A stretch of 64,000 nt of DNA from Deroplatys truncata (lineage: Eukaryota; Arthropoda; Insecta; Mantodea; Mantidae). The notes under the pieces were generated by a model. The model was not told the origin of the DNA, made no database searches, and saw nothing but the letters and a program-made list of their open reading frames with translations. Both the position numbers and the translations under genes were made by a program. The stretch is from positions 60,682,364 through 60,746,363 of the forward strand of contig CM060980.1 in the NCBI GenBank assembly GCA_030765065.1, read 5' to 3'. Position 1 is the first letter of the stretch, and every line of letters starts with the position of its first letter. This document shows positions 48,593-59,389 of this stretch, in pieces.

Positions 48593-49126
48593 TTAAATTT
48601 CCAGTACAGTGCCTATTATATTTCTAAATAAATTAATTTTATTTTGCATGCTTTGATCTCGTAGATAAGTTGTTCTGCACGCCAGATTATTAAAATGCAA
48701 CACAGAATGGGTAATAATAAATATTATTATAAACATTTCTCGTTTCTTAGGATCAGTCTTACCTGTGGTGCACACATAATTCGTGTTTTGTATTGCTAAT
48801 AAAGCATGTTTTATCCGCAAACTCATGCAAACTTGGTAATCTGTGAACACATCTGCTAGCTGCACCTTTGGCTTCCCATGTTTTCCTTCCCTTATGCCTC
48901 TCCCATTCTTTTTGTAAAAAGTGTAATGATAAAGAGCCTGGGTAGGGCCGTTTTCTACTTCCTTTGCACTCCGTTCAACATTATTCGTAACAAATCTATA
49001 TCTAAGCACCTCTACATACACCACGCCACATTCTAGAAGCAAATAAAACACATCTGTTCGCAGAATTTTCCCTACAGAACTGGAAGAATAATCCCGAATA
49101 TCAAAATCCGATTTTCCCTCCGCCAC
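48593..49126 (-). CDS. Unidentified 177-codon open frame
   Basis: This is the longest open frame in the window that I cannot attribute to a mobile element. The putative protein starts MAEGKSDFDIRDYSSSS, has a charged middle (ERSAKEVENGPTQA; KKNGRGIREGKHGKPKVQLA), and a hydrophobic stretch FIIIFIITHSVLHF near residues 131-145. I recognise no family or catalytic motif. It could be a coding exon, a piece of an unknown transposon, or chance in an AT-moderate region. Upstream (49127-49340) the DNA is GC-richer and CT-rich, which could be promoter-like but is not diagnostic. The chosen start is simply the first ATG of the frame. Confidence 0.2.
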   Translation of the reverse strand: MAEGKSDFDIRDYSSSSVGKILRTDVFYLLLECGVVYVEVLRYRFVTNNVERSAKEVENGPTQALYHYTFYKKNGRGIREGKHGKPKVQLADVFTDYQVCMSLRIKHALLAIQNTNYVCTTGKTDPKKREMFIIIFIITHSVLHFNNLACRTTYLRDQSMQNKINLFRNIIGTVLEI

Positions 49127-50904
49127 CCTCCCTTACGTCCCTTCGTTTGCCCCCTCCTCTTTTCTCTATCTACTTCCACCGTTTTCCAAAACCGCAAACT
49201 TGAATGATGGCTTTATCCCTTCCTTATACTACACAACGTTTTGCGGGAAGAGCTCAGCCGAAGTTTCTCCATCTCGCTCGCTCGCCCATATCCTCCACAG
49301 CGCTGTCTTTGTCTATTCCCCAGAGCTTCGCTAAATCACACGAAAAGATGTTGTAATACATAACGATGCAGCAGAGAAGTGGCTAGGAACCGCTAGAAGC
49401 AAGTGTTACAAATGGCTAGCAACTCAGTTAAGTATGGATAGTACCCTTTAGCCGGTGGGTTGGTCGGTAAGGTAGCCACCACCACTACCATTATGTTACT
49501 AAATAATTATCTACAAATTGTAGCTCCATGTGTGTTTGAGGGAGCACGGTTTGTGCGAGATGGAGCCATATTCTTTCGGAATATTAAGGTGGAATTTATG
49601 GGCGGTAATAATGCAAGAGCCCGTCTGAGAGGCGCAGTGGTTTGGCTACAGCAGCTCTAAGTGCTGTGCGAAGTGGTGAATAGGAGTATGCATGAAGAGT
49701 TTACTCAGTATTCATTACCTCATCTATTATAAGCCGAACTGCAACCTAGTACGTATCTATCACGAATTACTGCATTAGTAACACACGTGTGAGCGCGTGT
49801 GTCTTTAGTACCCCTTGTAACAGCACAGGTGCACAAAGAAGCTCAATGTCGATTGAATAAAGCCTGTTCGAATGAGCACGGGGTCCAAAGAGATGAGCGT
49901 TATCCAACAATTTGCTTGATGTAGCACCCAGCACGAGATTTTTGGTTGACCACATTATAATACACTGATTACATGTGACGTAACTGAAGTGTTATGGTTT
50001 CCACAACACTACAGCGACTCGTTATGATTTTATTCGGAGGTGCAAGCAGCTCCCCTATCGCCCATACCTTTTAACAACTCCAAAGCATCAATCCGCTGGG
50101 ATCCATTCCCCAGATAAATAATTAATATGTATCATTTAAAATAAAATAAATTCTGTTCATTGTAATTTTAAAATTCTAATAAAGTGAGTTCATTTCCTTT
50201 GCTTCAATATGTATTGCTTACACGTTGCCTGCAAAAATCAATAAATACGGCGTGGACTGAATAGTGCTGCCATCTGTTGCACTACTCGCACACACGCTTA
50301 AGGTCCTGCCATCATGCTGTCATCTCATCAACATTTAATTACATACAATTAACAATGTGTTATCTTTTTTGTAGAAACACAAAGATTTTAATGTGGCCGA
50401 TCAAAAACAGTTGTATATGCTATCGTATGTAATTACTGACTATAATGGTAATTAAGATGCCCATATGAATATTATGAAACTCGCTACCGCTTGTTTGATA
50501 ATTACGTTAATTATTACCATTATAGCCTTGTTGCATAATATACTATTCAGTTCGAGTCTTCTAGTATGTACACCACGGAAGTGGACGAAGTCATCAAGGA
50601 CCTGTAATAGTAACACACTATACGGATACCAAATGGACTGCATTGTCATAAACAGGCACAGGAATTCTTAAGCAGTTGGCTTAGAGTTATCTATACTCAA
50701 GCCATTATCAATACACTGAGTATAAACAAAGCGGCCATGAGTCGCTGACGGACAGGTAAACACGGTCTGATGAATGCTGTCCACAAAAGTCAACAGAGTG
50801 TACGACTGGTTGGGCGTAGATTGTAACCTACGACGTCACTGCATAAAGTCCAGTAACAATTAAATTTCATTTCCTTTCGTCCCGGCTTTAATGGTTAGAA
50901 ATTT
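49127..50904. other. Unassigned sequence, mildly GC-richer at 49130-49340
   Basis: No repeat family from this window, no recognisable coding frame. The GC-richer block includes GAAGAGCTCAGCCGAAG and CTCGCTCGCTCGCCC. Confidence 0.4.
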
Positions 50905-51112
50905 CTATGTCTGATCATAAGTATCCTTTCACTAGGACAGTGGACTTAGATTACACATGAAATGATATGGAATCGGGAAACCAAATTTGGAATGGAAACT
51001 TTGGAGTACCGCCAGTTATGAGGACTAAGGTGAGAGTTCCGGCTGGATTTGAACTGCGGATCTTCCGTTCACGAGCCTTAACAAACCTCGGCCACCCGTG
51101 TCAGGTTTTTAG
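50905..51112 (-). mobile_element. Degenerate tRNA-headed SINE
   Basis: On the minus strand the head GGTGGCCGAGGTTTGTTAAG (A box, with an insertion) is followed by GCAGTTCAAATCCAGCCGG (B box) and a body with CACCTTAGTCCTCATAACTG. The tRNA-Leu/Ser-like head without a closed acceptor stem fits a SINE. The 3' end is uncertain. Confidence 0.5.
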
Positions 51113-51454
51113 AAGTGAAGGTGCTATGTCCATTAGTGAGGTAACGCTAAACAGAACCGCGCTTCTTTTATACTGCGAATTAGACGCAGTGAATCGTTGG
51201 TTTTCACAATGTGCATAGCTTCCTAACACTAGATGTGGCTTCCGAGACCCGAACTAAATTACGTATTTCTGCATTTAGTCAGGAGCCTGTTGCATAGTAG
51301 TTTGCAAAACTATATTGTCAGTAACATGCTTGAAATTCTTAGTTTTTAAAAGATTTGCAGGGCAAAATAGTTCTAAGGGGACTTAAAATGATGATTAAAA
51401 ATCTTGAAATTCTCAAGTGAATGTTTATAAGGTTATAGCGGTTACGGCACTGTT
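51113..51454. other. No recognisable feature
   Basis: Short unassigned stretch between a SINE and a MITE. Confidence 0.4.
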
Positions 51455-51824
51455 ACACAGGATGGGTGGACCATTTAAGTTGAGACTGTACAATATCTGT
51501 AAAACTAAGCGTTGTAGAAACAAATGTCTTTATTACAAGTTGCTTGATACTATAGGGAAAAGCAAATGGCATTAGTCGTATTTTGTTTGTAGGACGTTAG
51601 GATGGTCATTTTAGTCAATTTATTCTTTTTAAAATGGGAACCTAAAATTAGAGTCAATTTAAATTCACTCTAAAATGACCATCACAACGTCCTGCAAATA
51701 AAACACAACTAATGTCATTTGGTTTCCCGTATAGTATCAAGCACCTTTTATTCAAAAACTTTCTTTCTACAATTCTTAGTTTTGGAGATATTGTACAGTC
51801 TCAACTTAAATGGTCCACCCTGTA
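51455..51824. mobile_element. Foldback MITE with about 165-bp terminal inverted repeats
   Basis: The left arm (about 51455-51622) and right arm (about 51655-51824) are inverted copies of each other. Shared blocks include GGTGGACCATTTAAGTTGAG, ACTGTACAATATCT, TTGCTTGATACTATA/TGCTTGATACTATAC and GATGGTCATTTTAG. Only about 30 bases separate the arms, so the DNA is nearly a perfect hairpin. The outermost bases read CACAGG(AT)GGGTGG and ACAGGGTGG, next to TA on both sides, which suits a Tc1/mariner-type MITE. No coding sequence remains. Confidence 0.85.
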
Positions 51825-51845
51825 TATTAGTGCATTAATAAAGTC

Positions 51846-51904
51846 AGATAAGTCAAGAATAGAAGCAACAGAAATGAATCTTTTAAGGTAAATGCAAAAT
51901 ACTC

Positions 51905-51941
<37 letters not shown>

Positions 51942-52012
51942 ATACAAGAAATAGTGATATAGGGGAAGAACTAAACATACTTGAACTGAAAGAAAAGCGA
52001 ATATATAGAGAA
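51846..52012 (+). pseudogene. LINE reverse transcriptase fragment interrupted by (ATT)n
   Basis: DKSRIEATEMNLLR is followed by an ATT run (51904-51940) and then, in the next frame, RNSDIGEELNILELKEKRI. Both belong to the same C-terminal stretch of the LINE type seen at 24557 and 58155 (compare KSKIQAAEMKFLR and IRNEDIRKELNI). The repeat lies between two adjacent conserved blocks. Confidence 0.6.
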
Positions 52013-52184
52013 AACTTGACTTCCCCTACCTTCTAACTTTATTGGTGGGTATACAAACTATTCTTACTGAAGATTATTTTTCTATCTACTACATTTTAAT
52101 TCAAATAAACTTTTGCAGACATAGCAGCATTACGCATTTCGTTATAGATACAAAGGGAACAGCGATAGTCAAATGTTCAAGAAC

Positions 52185-53508
52185 ATTTTTATTCTTTTTT
52201 AATTTATTATGATCAATCAGCATTACATACTTTACAGATCTTTGTGAACAATAGAACACAAATAAATGATTATTAACACTTAAGGAAGGCCAAAATGGCT
52301 CCTTTTAACTATAAAGTATGGGTAAAGTGATACATAGTGAGGCAGTATTTTTAACACTAAAATGATTTCAGTCTAATTGTATAATATATATAATTCAATA
52401 ACAGCCCACCTTAAAGCAATATGTGTATGTAACAATATATAAAAATGTATGTAACAGTCATTGTACATGTTTGTATTATTGTATCCATGTGTAATAATGT
52501 TATGTGAATATATTACGTAATTTAATAATGTAGGAGCTATGAGAATAATAGGTTAAAAGTTGCTATCAATGAGGTAACCTTGAGGCAATAATGAATTTGA
52601 AAGTTTAAATGGTACTAGTCATTATTGGAGCAACAATTATGTAAATTTTGAGACAGTATAAAAATAGCCAATCAACAACCAGAAAAAGCTTTAGTTTAAA
52701 TGAAGAAATTCTATTGGATTAGCAATATCCAATCAGAGACTTGAAATACAGAAATTTACAAGTTTAGGCGGTTGAAATCAGTTCAGTTGCCTGCAGACAG
52801 TGATTGTAACCGGATGCAAGATGCGTCCTCGAGAGATTTAATACGTATTCGTGTGAGACAAAAATTAAGTTTACGTGTTAAAAAGTGTAATTAATTAATA
52901 AATAGAATCTCACAGCCCTCTATATCAGTGAAGTGTTATTTAAATCGAGTCAAGCATTAATAAAAGGGGTGAAGTAAAATTATAATCTGTGTAAGCCTAC
53001 ATTCTTGTCGCATCACAACCCTGCTAAGAGAAACATGTCTCTAACAATAATACTGACGCAGCCGAGGCAAACATAACTATTTAATACTTAAAGAAACAGT
53101 CAAATTACAAAGTTAATATTTTTAAATTTGGGGCGAAGGCTACCGGAAACTTTTTACTATACGTGCGGTTGCAACTACTTCAAGTGTTTGGTTCCCCAAC
53201 AGTTGAAATATAATACAACTCCTTCAATACAACATCATCAAATTTACGCCCAAAGCCTGATGCAAATAACGTAACAATACACCTACTTCAAATAGGCTTC
53301 CATACGTGAGACAACAATAAACTTTCTCAATAGTAATTAAAAGTGATTCTCATAGAGAAAATTGGTGTAGTTAGTGATCTGAGTAATCGGAGTTACTGAG
53401 TAGGAGGGACTGTCGTACTTGTCTCTTCAGGCGTGTGAGCTGGTGGATGTGTACAGCTCCTGGAACGTCTGGCAGTTGTGAGAAGAAGCGACCGGCGATC
53501 ATACGTGT
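52185..53508 (-). pseudogene. 5'-truncated retrocopy of a host-gene 3' end, split by a solo LTR
   Basis: On the minus strand the insert starts at 53508 with an open frame of about 44 codons that reads TRMIAGRFFSQLPDVPGAVH, then IHQLTRLKRQVRQSLLL and SNSDYSDH, followed by a stop near 53374. About 190 bases of apparent 3' untranslated sequence follow (53334-53373 and 52185-52333), with an AATAAA signal near 52203 and an A-rich end. GTTCAAGAAC (52175-52184) and GTTTAAGAAC (53509-53518) flank it as a target duplication. A truncated 5' end, polyadenylation signal, A tail and target duplication are the marks of a processed pseudogene made by LINE machinery. The coding part is clearly GC-richer than its surroundings. 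I do not recognise the parent protein. A family B element sits in its 3' untranslated region. Confidence 0.65.
52338..53329 (+). mobile_element. Family B solo-LTR-like element, target duplication ATAG
   Basis: It begins TGAGGCAGTATTTTTAACAC, ends ACTTTCTCA, and is flanked by ATAG at 52334-52337 and 53330-53333. It has TATAAAAATAGCC near 52660, CCAAT boxes and AATAAAAGGGG near 52960. The 3' part holds GGGGCGAAGGCTACCGGAAA and an ACGCCCAAAGCCTG unit. It interrupts the retrocopy, which interrupts family A, so it is the youngest layer of this nest. Confidence 0.8.
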
Positions 53509-53792
53509 GTTTAAGAACTGGAGGCTATACGCTGGCCTTAAAGTTTCATAGTGTTTCCATGAAATCACGAGAAACAACTAAATATTGACAGGACTTTAAA
53601 GAACGTAGAGTAAAAACTGGAAAGAAGATGCAGTGAAACGACCAAATAACAACCAGCTAAAATTTCCAGAGGGATACCGAGGCCAAGGAAGAACAGTAAA
53701 GTACTCTGAAGGCCGGAACAGGCCATAGCCTACACCTCTTGGTAGGTGAAAACATAATGATTCAAAATTACTACAAATTATCAGTGGACATA

Positions 53793-54325
53793 TGTTTACT
53801 TTCTCTACCACGTACATAGTAGGTAAAGTAGGTATTCATTCCACCCAAAAATTCGATATCGAGATTTCACCGGAAATACGTGTTTTGAGGTCCCCTGGAA
53901 AAATGTCGGTGTGTGTATCTGTCTGCGTCTGTAAATAGCATAACTCAAAAACAAAAAGTCGTATAAATACCAAACTTGGTATTTACGTTCAATATCTTCC
54001 AAAGATGCGAGAGGAAAACTTTAAACAGATTCCTCTATTCACAAACTACCCCTTACATGGAACACTTTTCGAAATTTCTGATTTTCTCAAAAATGACTAA
54101 CGACTTTTATTAAAATAGCACATATTTAATGTATTTATTGTATGACAAATAAAATGTATATCTTGAATTTTCTGGGAATAGCTAGTGAAATCCCCTTTAT
54201 TTGATTTGTATAAATTTCTATAACAGAAAACCATAAAGGATAAGCAAACACTTACCCGAGAAGAATTGTAGAGCTCATTAAAACGCAGATTTTGTGTTTA
54301 ACAACTTTTTCGTAGCGTTAGCCGT
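53793..54325 (-). repeat. Family A copy, 3' two-thirds
   Basis: The left edge is TTTACTTTCTCTACCACGTA, the inverse of the family A end, followed by CCCAAAAATTCGATATCGAG, CATAACTCAAAAACAAAAAG and TCTTGAATTTTCTGGGAATA, ending near TTTTTCGTAGCGTTAGCCG. Confidence 0.8.
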
Positions 54326-54567
54326 TTTATTGTCATCTAATAGCATGCATGAAGATGTGCGATCTTCCTTTGTTTCTTTATTTTCATCGTCAGCGCTTGT
54401 TACTACGAATGAAACATTTGGTTTACATTGAAAAATCAGTTTACTGTGATTTTTATTTATTTTTAAGAAATCTGTGCTGTACAGTATAGTTGTAGAAAAA
54501 ACAAAATTAATTTGAAACATGTGTTTGAGTTGTTACCCACTGGAATCCCAAAGTATATTTGCTGTCA
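54326..54567. other. No recognisable feature
   Basis: AT-rich spacer between family A and the Jockey-type element; the LINE 3' untranslated region may lie here but no tail is visible. Confidence 0.35.
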
Positions 54568-56450
54568 TTAGATTAGGTCTATCGGTCTTTTTCTTTCAAG
54601 TCGTCTGTTGGTGTATTCAGGTGTAGGGTTTGCTGGTATCTGTGGTAGTAAAGGATTGGGGTGTGGTAGAAATGAGTTGTTTGTCTTGTAGCTATCTCGG
54701 AGGACTGTAGAAACCTCCGGAATGTCTAGATCACTCTGAAGAGTAGTGTTGTGAATGTACCCAGGTGCATCCGTTATAATTCAGAGAAATCTGTTCTGTA
54801 GAGTTTGTATTCTTCGGATTTGTGATGAAGGGGAACCCCAGATTGCACATCTTTACTGCCATATAGGACAGATAAGGGAATTATATAACAATCTTTTGTA
54901 CTGCAAATCAACTGCCGATTTCCTAGATATGATGGGCTTCAGAAGACGATGTTTGACCTACGTTAGTGATGTGGTCATTGCATGTGCATCTGCGATCTAA
55001 AATTAAGCCGAGATATATAACAATTTCTGGTATGGGTGTTACGGCATCTTTTAGTTTAATAGGATCATTACTGATGTTTCTCTTATATATGAACTTGACT
55101 AATTTTGATTTTAAAGGATTCATACTAATTCTCCAACGCTTACACCATAGGTTGATTTCTCCACAGAGTGTATTAAGCTGTCCGACTGTTGATTCACAAG
55201 TTCATTTGCTCAGAATTGCCATGTCATCAGCGTAATACTCAACAGTCAAGTTTATGTGTGATGGAAAGTCAGATGCATATACGATTTAGAGAAGTGGTCC
55301 AGGAACAATTGCCTGAGGTACACAGATTTAATTGCAGGTCATTATCACCGTCCTAGTTTCATTTTACAGAATAGATGAGATTGGATGAGCTAGACTTAAT
55401 TATTCTGTAATATATATCTGAAGTCTTATTTTTAATATTGTATATAACCCATCGTGCCACACTTTGTCAAAAGTCTTCTCTGTGTCCAGGAAAACATCTA
55501 AGCAAACTGATTGTTCTTCGTAGGCGTCGAGTATGGTGTCAATAATTCTATGTAGTGTTGTGGACAGGAATGTTGTGATCTAAATCCAAACTGAAAAGGA
55601 GATATAATATCTTCTATGTCAATTAATAAAAGAGGCATACGTTCGTAAATTTTTAAAAAATGGAAATAAGACATATCGGTGATAACTTGTTGGATCTCTT
55701 CTGCTTTGTCGGGCTTAGGTATCATTATTATAACAGCGTGTTTTCACTTTTGAGGAAAATATGATAAACGAAAAATAGTTTTGTATATATAAGTTAGCTG
55801 TAGAAGTGATTTATTTTGTAAGATTTCTAGTAATTGTTGTACAATTAGTCCTTGATCAGGAGATTTATCTTAGGAAATATTTTTATTTTAATTTTTACTT
55901 CAGCAGGTGTAAAGTAAATTTTGAAAGGTAACAGCTGCAGAGGTTGAGAGATGACATTTTCGACTGTGCTAATAAATTCGGGACCCATATTTGGGTTCGG
56001 TTTAAACTGATCACTAAGTTGTTCTGAAAATAGCTGAGCTTTTTCTTCAGGATATGAAAAACATTATTTATTTACTACCTATCAGTGGTGGAGTCAAAGA
56101 AAACTGTTTTGTTATCTGTTTCGTTTTTCTCCATAGAGATCTTGTGCGTTGAGTGATCGTAGATGATTTTCCAGACTGTTATGTTATTCCTGTTGCAATG
56201 TATGCTTTAGAGCTTTAGTAGGCCTATTGTACTTATCTTTATGATCAAGATATTTTGTCTGTTGCCATAGCCTTCTATATTGCTTTTTAATCATATGCAA
56301 ATTTTCGATAGTTGGAGAATTTAATGTTCTTGTTTTGCCTTTAGATGATTTAAGACATTTACTTGTTACATTTGCAGCATATTGAATATTTCTTGTAATG
56401 TGTGAAACTGCAATTTCATTGTCTTGTGATGTCTTGAAAGCGCTGTGATT
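54568..56450 (-). pseudogene. Jockey-type LINE ORF2, reverse transcriptase region to C-terminus
   Basis: Read on the minus strand the element shows, in order: the linker HMIKKQYRRLWQQT (about 56270); EKAQLFSEQLSDQF and FTPAEVKIKI; the finger motif IPKPDKAEE (about 55720); SPFQFGFRSQHS (about 55590); the catalytic motif VFLDTEKTFDKVWHDG (about 55450-55500); the catalytic YYADDMAIL (about 55225); KYLG-like VIYLGLILDRR; and a C-terminal ITDAPGYIHNTTLQSDL ending RRLERKRPIDLI before a stop at 54568. This order and the ending are typical of Jockey-clade ORF2. Frameshifts and stops break it, and part of the palm between FLD and YADD is missing. The endonuclease and ORF1 are not recognisable upstream. 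Confidence 0.85.
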
Positions 56451-56796
56451 ATGTGAAAAAATATAAAAATCTATAATAACTTTATAAAGGGCACAAGTTG
56501 TGTATCTTCTTTAAGCAGCTTTTGCTTCCAAAGTGTGCTGATTGAAGCAAATTCGTAAGCCTGTTTCATTTTGTTAATTCACATCCTATTTTCAAGCGTT
56601 CTTAGTTTCTGTTCTTTGTTTTCGTTTATTACATTCTAACACATTTCATTATGCCTAGCAAGAGACGAATCAGCTTTACTTTTGATGTAAAGAAGTGTTT
56701 TTCCGTGAAAGCAGCCAAAGTTGTAGCTGGTTCTATGAGTCAAAATAATTATATATTGGCGAGGTTAAAAACACACAGAGAATTAACTAATTTACA

Positions 56797-56873
56797 AAGA
56801 ATAGTTTGTATACGCGCTAATATACTATAGGAAGTAGAGAAAGTCATTTAAATGTATCACATCAGATTTCTCT
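56797..56873 (-). repeat. Family A 5' end fragment
   Basis: GAAGTAGAGAAAGTCATTTA and ATGTATCACATCAGATTT are the inverse of the family A start. Only about 80 bases are present. Confidence 0.6.
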
Positions 56874-58154
56874 TCTATACGTGCTAAATCTCTCACTTAG
56901 AAACAATTAAAAGGAGTCTTTGCAGAAACTCGACTGTTGATGCTGATCTCGTGTAGTTTGGGTACTTTTAACATTTCACTGATATTATTAGTAAGGTGTT
57001 GACTTGCGCGCATTATTCGCTAGAGTACGTTTTAAGTTGTATTTAGTAGATTTCCTCTGACAAAATGATAAAAATCGAGCACTAGGTTTGGTAACACTTT
57101 TGTCTTTCTTGCAATGTAGGGTAGGAATGTCAAATCTATCTGGACTAGGCAACGATCTAAATTTCCTACTGTGATTATGTCAGGGTAGGGTATGGGAGTG
57201 TTGAGAGCAGGATATTGTCTTGAAAGAAAGGCTGTTTTCACCTTTCTCACTCCGGCGCGTCTTTTGTTAGAAATCCTGCAAGATTCTGTGGTTTTCTCTA
57301 ACACGTGCAATTCTTTAACAATGTCTTCCCACTATTATCTGTTGGTCCACTAACGTTTGCTCCGGCTAATTATTTAACATTTTGGTGCTCTATCACCGTT
57401 CCTTAGATTCGCGCGAACTTGAAGTAGCCACTTGACAAATACTAAATCGTTATATAATCTTGCATAAAAAGTATCTCAACGAATACTATCAGCACATTAC
57501 ATAAGTATTCCACAGATATACCTTATAGTTATTATAGTTATATAGTTGCGCGGCACTTAGCAAATTTCGGAACTTAGCGTCCTTTTGTAACTCGAAATAC
57601 TACGTGTTCACTTAACGAAGACTCGTGACACATTGTGTGAAATCCACGCTTACGTTTACATATATAAACTCACTACTAGCCTCCGGATTTTTGTACATGC
57701 AACCACATCTTCCTATCTTTTCATTGCTTCTAACAATTATCCTGTATAGTTATTGGCTCTCTGGTTGAAAATTCGATGCCGAAACGGTAAGAAATAACCG
57801 TTGCCTACAGCGTCTACTTTCTCTTGAAACTTGGTTCTTCCCCTCGAAGTACAAAGAAACTTTGGATTTTTATGGCCCCAAGCTCGGAAAAATACAATGA
57901 ACATTTTGAAGCGAAGATACTCTATTTCACCTAAATTTTACGGATTTTCTTACGCAATTACGCCTTTATTTATTGGACAACATTAATGAAACTTAAAACA
58001 TATTTACACCTTTTAAAGGGCTCTTGGTTGATTTAGTGTGTAATACAGTTACTTTAAAACTGTTGAAAATTATCAAATTGCGTTTTAATTAATAATTTGT
58101 AATTCATAGACTATAATTATTTAAGGGTTCCTTTTTGTACAGGTGTAATCAGAC
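56874..58154. other. Unassigned sequence
   Basis: A minus-strand frame at 57032-57310 (92 codons, with ALNTPIPYPDIITVGNLD) is unidentified. It lies upstream of the Jockey-type element on the same strand, so it might be a remnant of that element's 5' part, but I see no endonuclease or zinc-knuckle motif. Confidence 0.35.
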
Positions 58155-58344
58155 AGAAATATTGATACAAAGTAGAAATAAACATATGAATATAATGCAG
58201 ACGATATAGCAATAATACAGAACTGTGAAGATAATTCGCAACGTTTAGTATATAAGCTAACTCAAATTGGAAAATAATATAAGTTGCAAATATCTACAAG
58301 CTAAACGAAAGTGATGGCCCCTATTGTAAATACTCTGTGTGATA

Positions 58345-58381
<37 letters not shown>

Positions 58382-58940
58382 GAAAATGAAATACTGGAAC
58401 AAGTAGTTTATTTTATGTGGTATGTACGAGATATAGGCTATAACAGAGACGGGTTATTGAAAATACATTGAATATAGTTCAATAAATTTGTGAAACAAGG
58501 AATAGAACTCTTCAAAATAAAACCCGCAAAGATTCAAAATTAAAATTTTATAAGATAATGGCTGTACCAGTGTTACTGTTCGAATGTGAAACTTGAATAA
58601 CATATGAAAGAGATAAATGTAAGATACAGTCGACGAAAATGACATTTCTCCGTAGAGTAAAACGATGCACAAGAATAGATACGGTACTAAATGAAACTAT
58701 ACGAAAAGAATTGAGCATATAGAACTTAAATCAAAAATAGAAGGGTATAAAAACAATTCAAGAGTCCACCTATCTCGAATGAGTTCTGAAAGAATCCCAG
58801 CCTTGGTGAATACCTCAAGGTAGAAGAGATGTTGGGTGTCCGAGAAAGAGAGGGTTATAGCACTGTGAAATCGGAACAGACAAGAGCGCCTAATCCTTCC
58901 AAGGACGATTATAATATAATAATAATAATAATAATAATAA
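58155..58940 (+). pseudogene. LINE reverse transcriptase fragment with an internal (AAT)n run and (AAT)n tail
   Basis: The translation shows NADDIAIIQNCEDNSQRLVY (a YADD-type catalytic motif with Tyr-Asn in place of Tyr before ADD), STS*TKVMAP, an AAT run at 58347-58381, then NEILEQVVYF, KLKFYKIMAVPVLLFECET, KIQSTKMTFLRRVKR and QGRRDVGCPRKRE. The order matches the LINE type at 24557. The fragment ends in a second AAT run (58917-58940) after CCAAGGACGATTAT, a likely 3' tail. Several stops and frameshifts mean it is inactive. Confidence 0.75.
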
Positions 58941-59389
58941 TGTTACGTTTTATCTCTATCCAAATTACAATGTTGTTAGATATCTAAAGACAGAAGAACA
59001 TCTACTACAGGGTAAACCAATGGATCTGTCACCTCAGGGTCCACTAAGAGACAAGAACCAGAAGTAAAGCTCTGACTGAGCTACTTACCTTTAACCCCGT
59101 TTGCGTCTCTTCTCTTACTTCTCTATGCCCACCCTTTTCAGATACAAGAGAATCGTCGAGAGAAGAGAGACGAGTTGTCTGTGCCTGTGGGATTTTATCT
59201 GGACTCCCAAACTAGATGGTTTTCTCATTAGGTGGTTTACCTAAACGGACTAAGAACTGTCAGAAACAATGATGAACCGATCGCGAAAGAATCAGAAAAT
59301 GACCCTACCTACCTACGGGAGGTAATCACTTTAAGATTCTACTCCAGTACTCCTGCAGAATTTAGAAGAAATTCCGTTGCTTTAGAATG
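58941..59389. other. Unassigned sequence
   Basis: A CT-rich then AG-rich pair of stretches near 59100-59175 includes TCTCTTCTC and GAGAAGAGAGA, which could fold back. Nothing else is recognisable. Confidence 0.35.

Larger units (their letters stand above)
52015..53600 (+). repeat. Family A copy split by a retrocopy
   Basis: 52015-52184 matches the family A 5' part up to CGATAGTCAAATGTTCAAG. The sequence resumes at 53509 with TTAAGAACTGGAGGCTATAC and runs to about 53600. The gap holds a polyadenylated insert (52185-53508). Confidence 0.75.
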
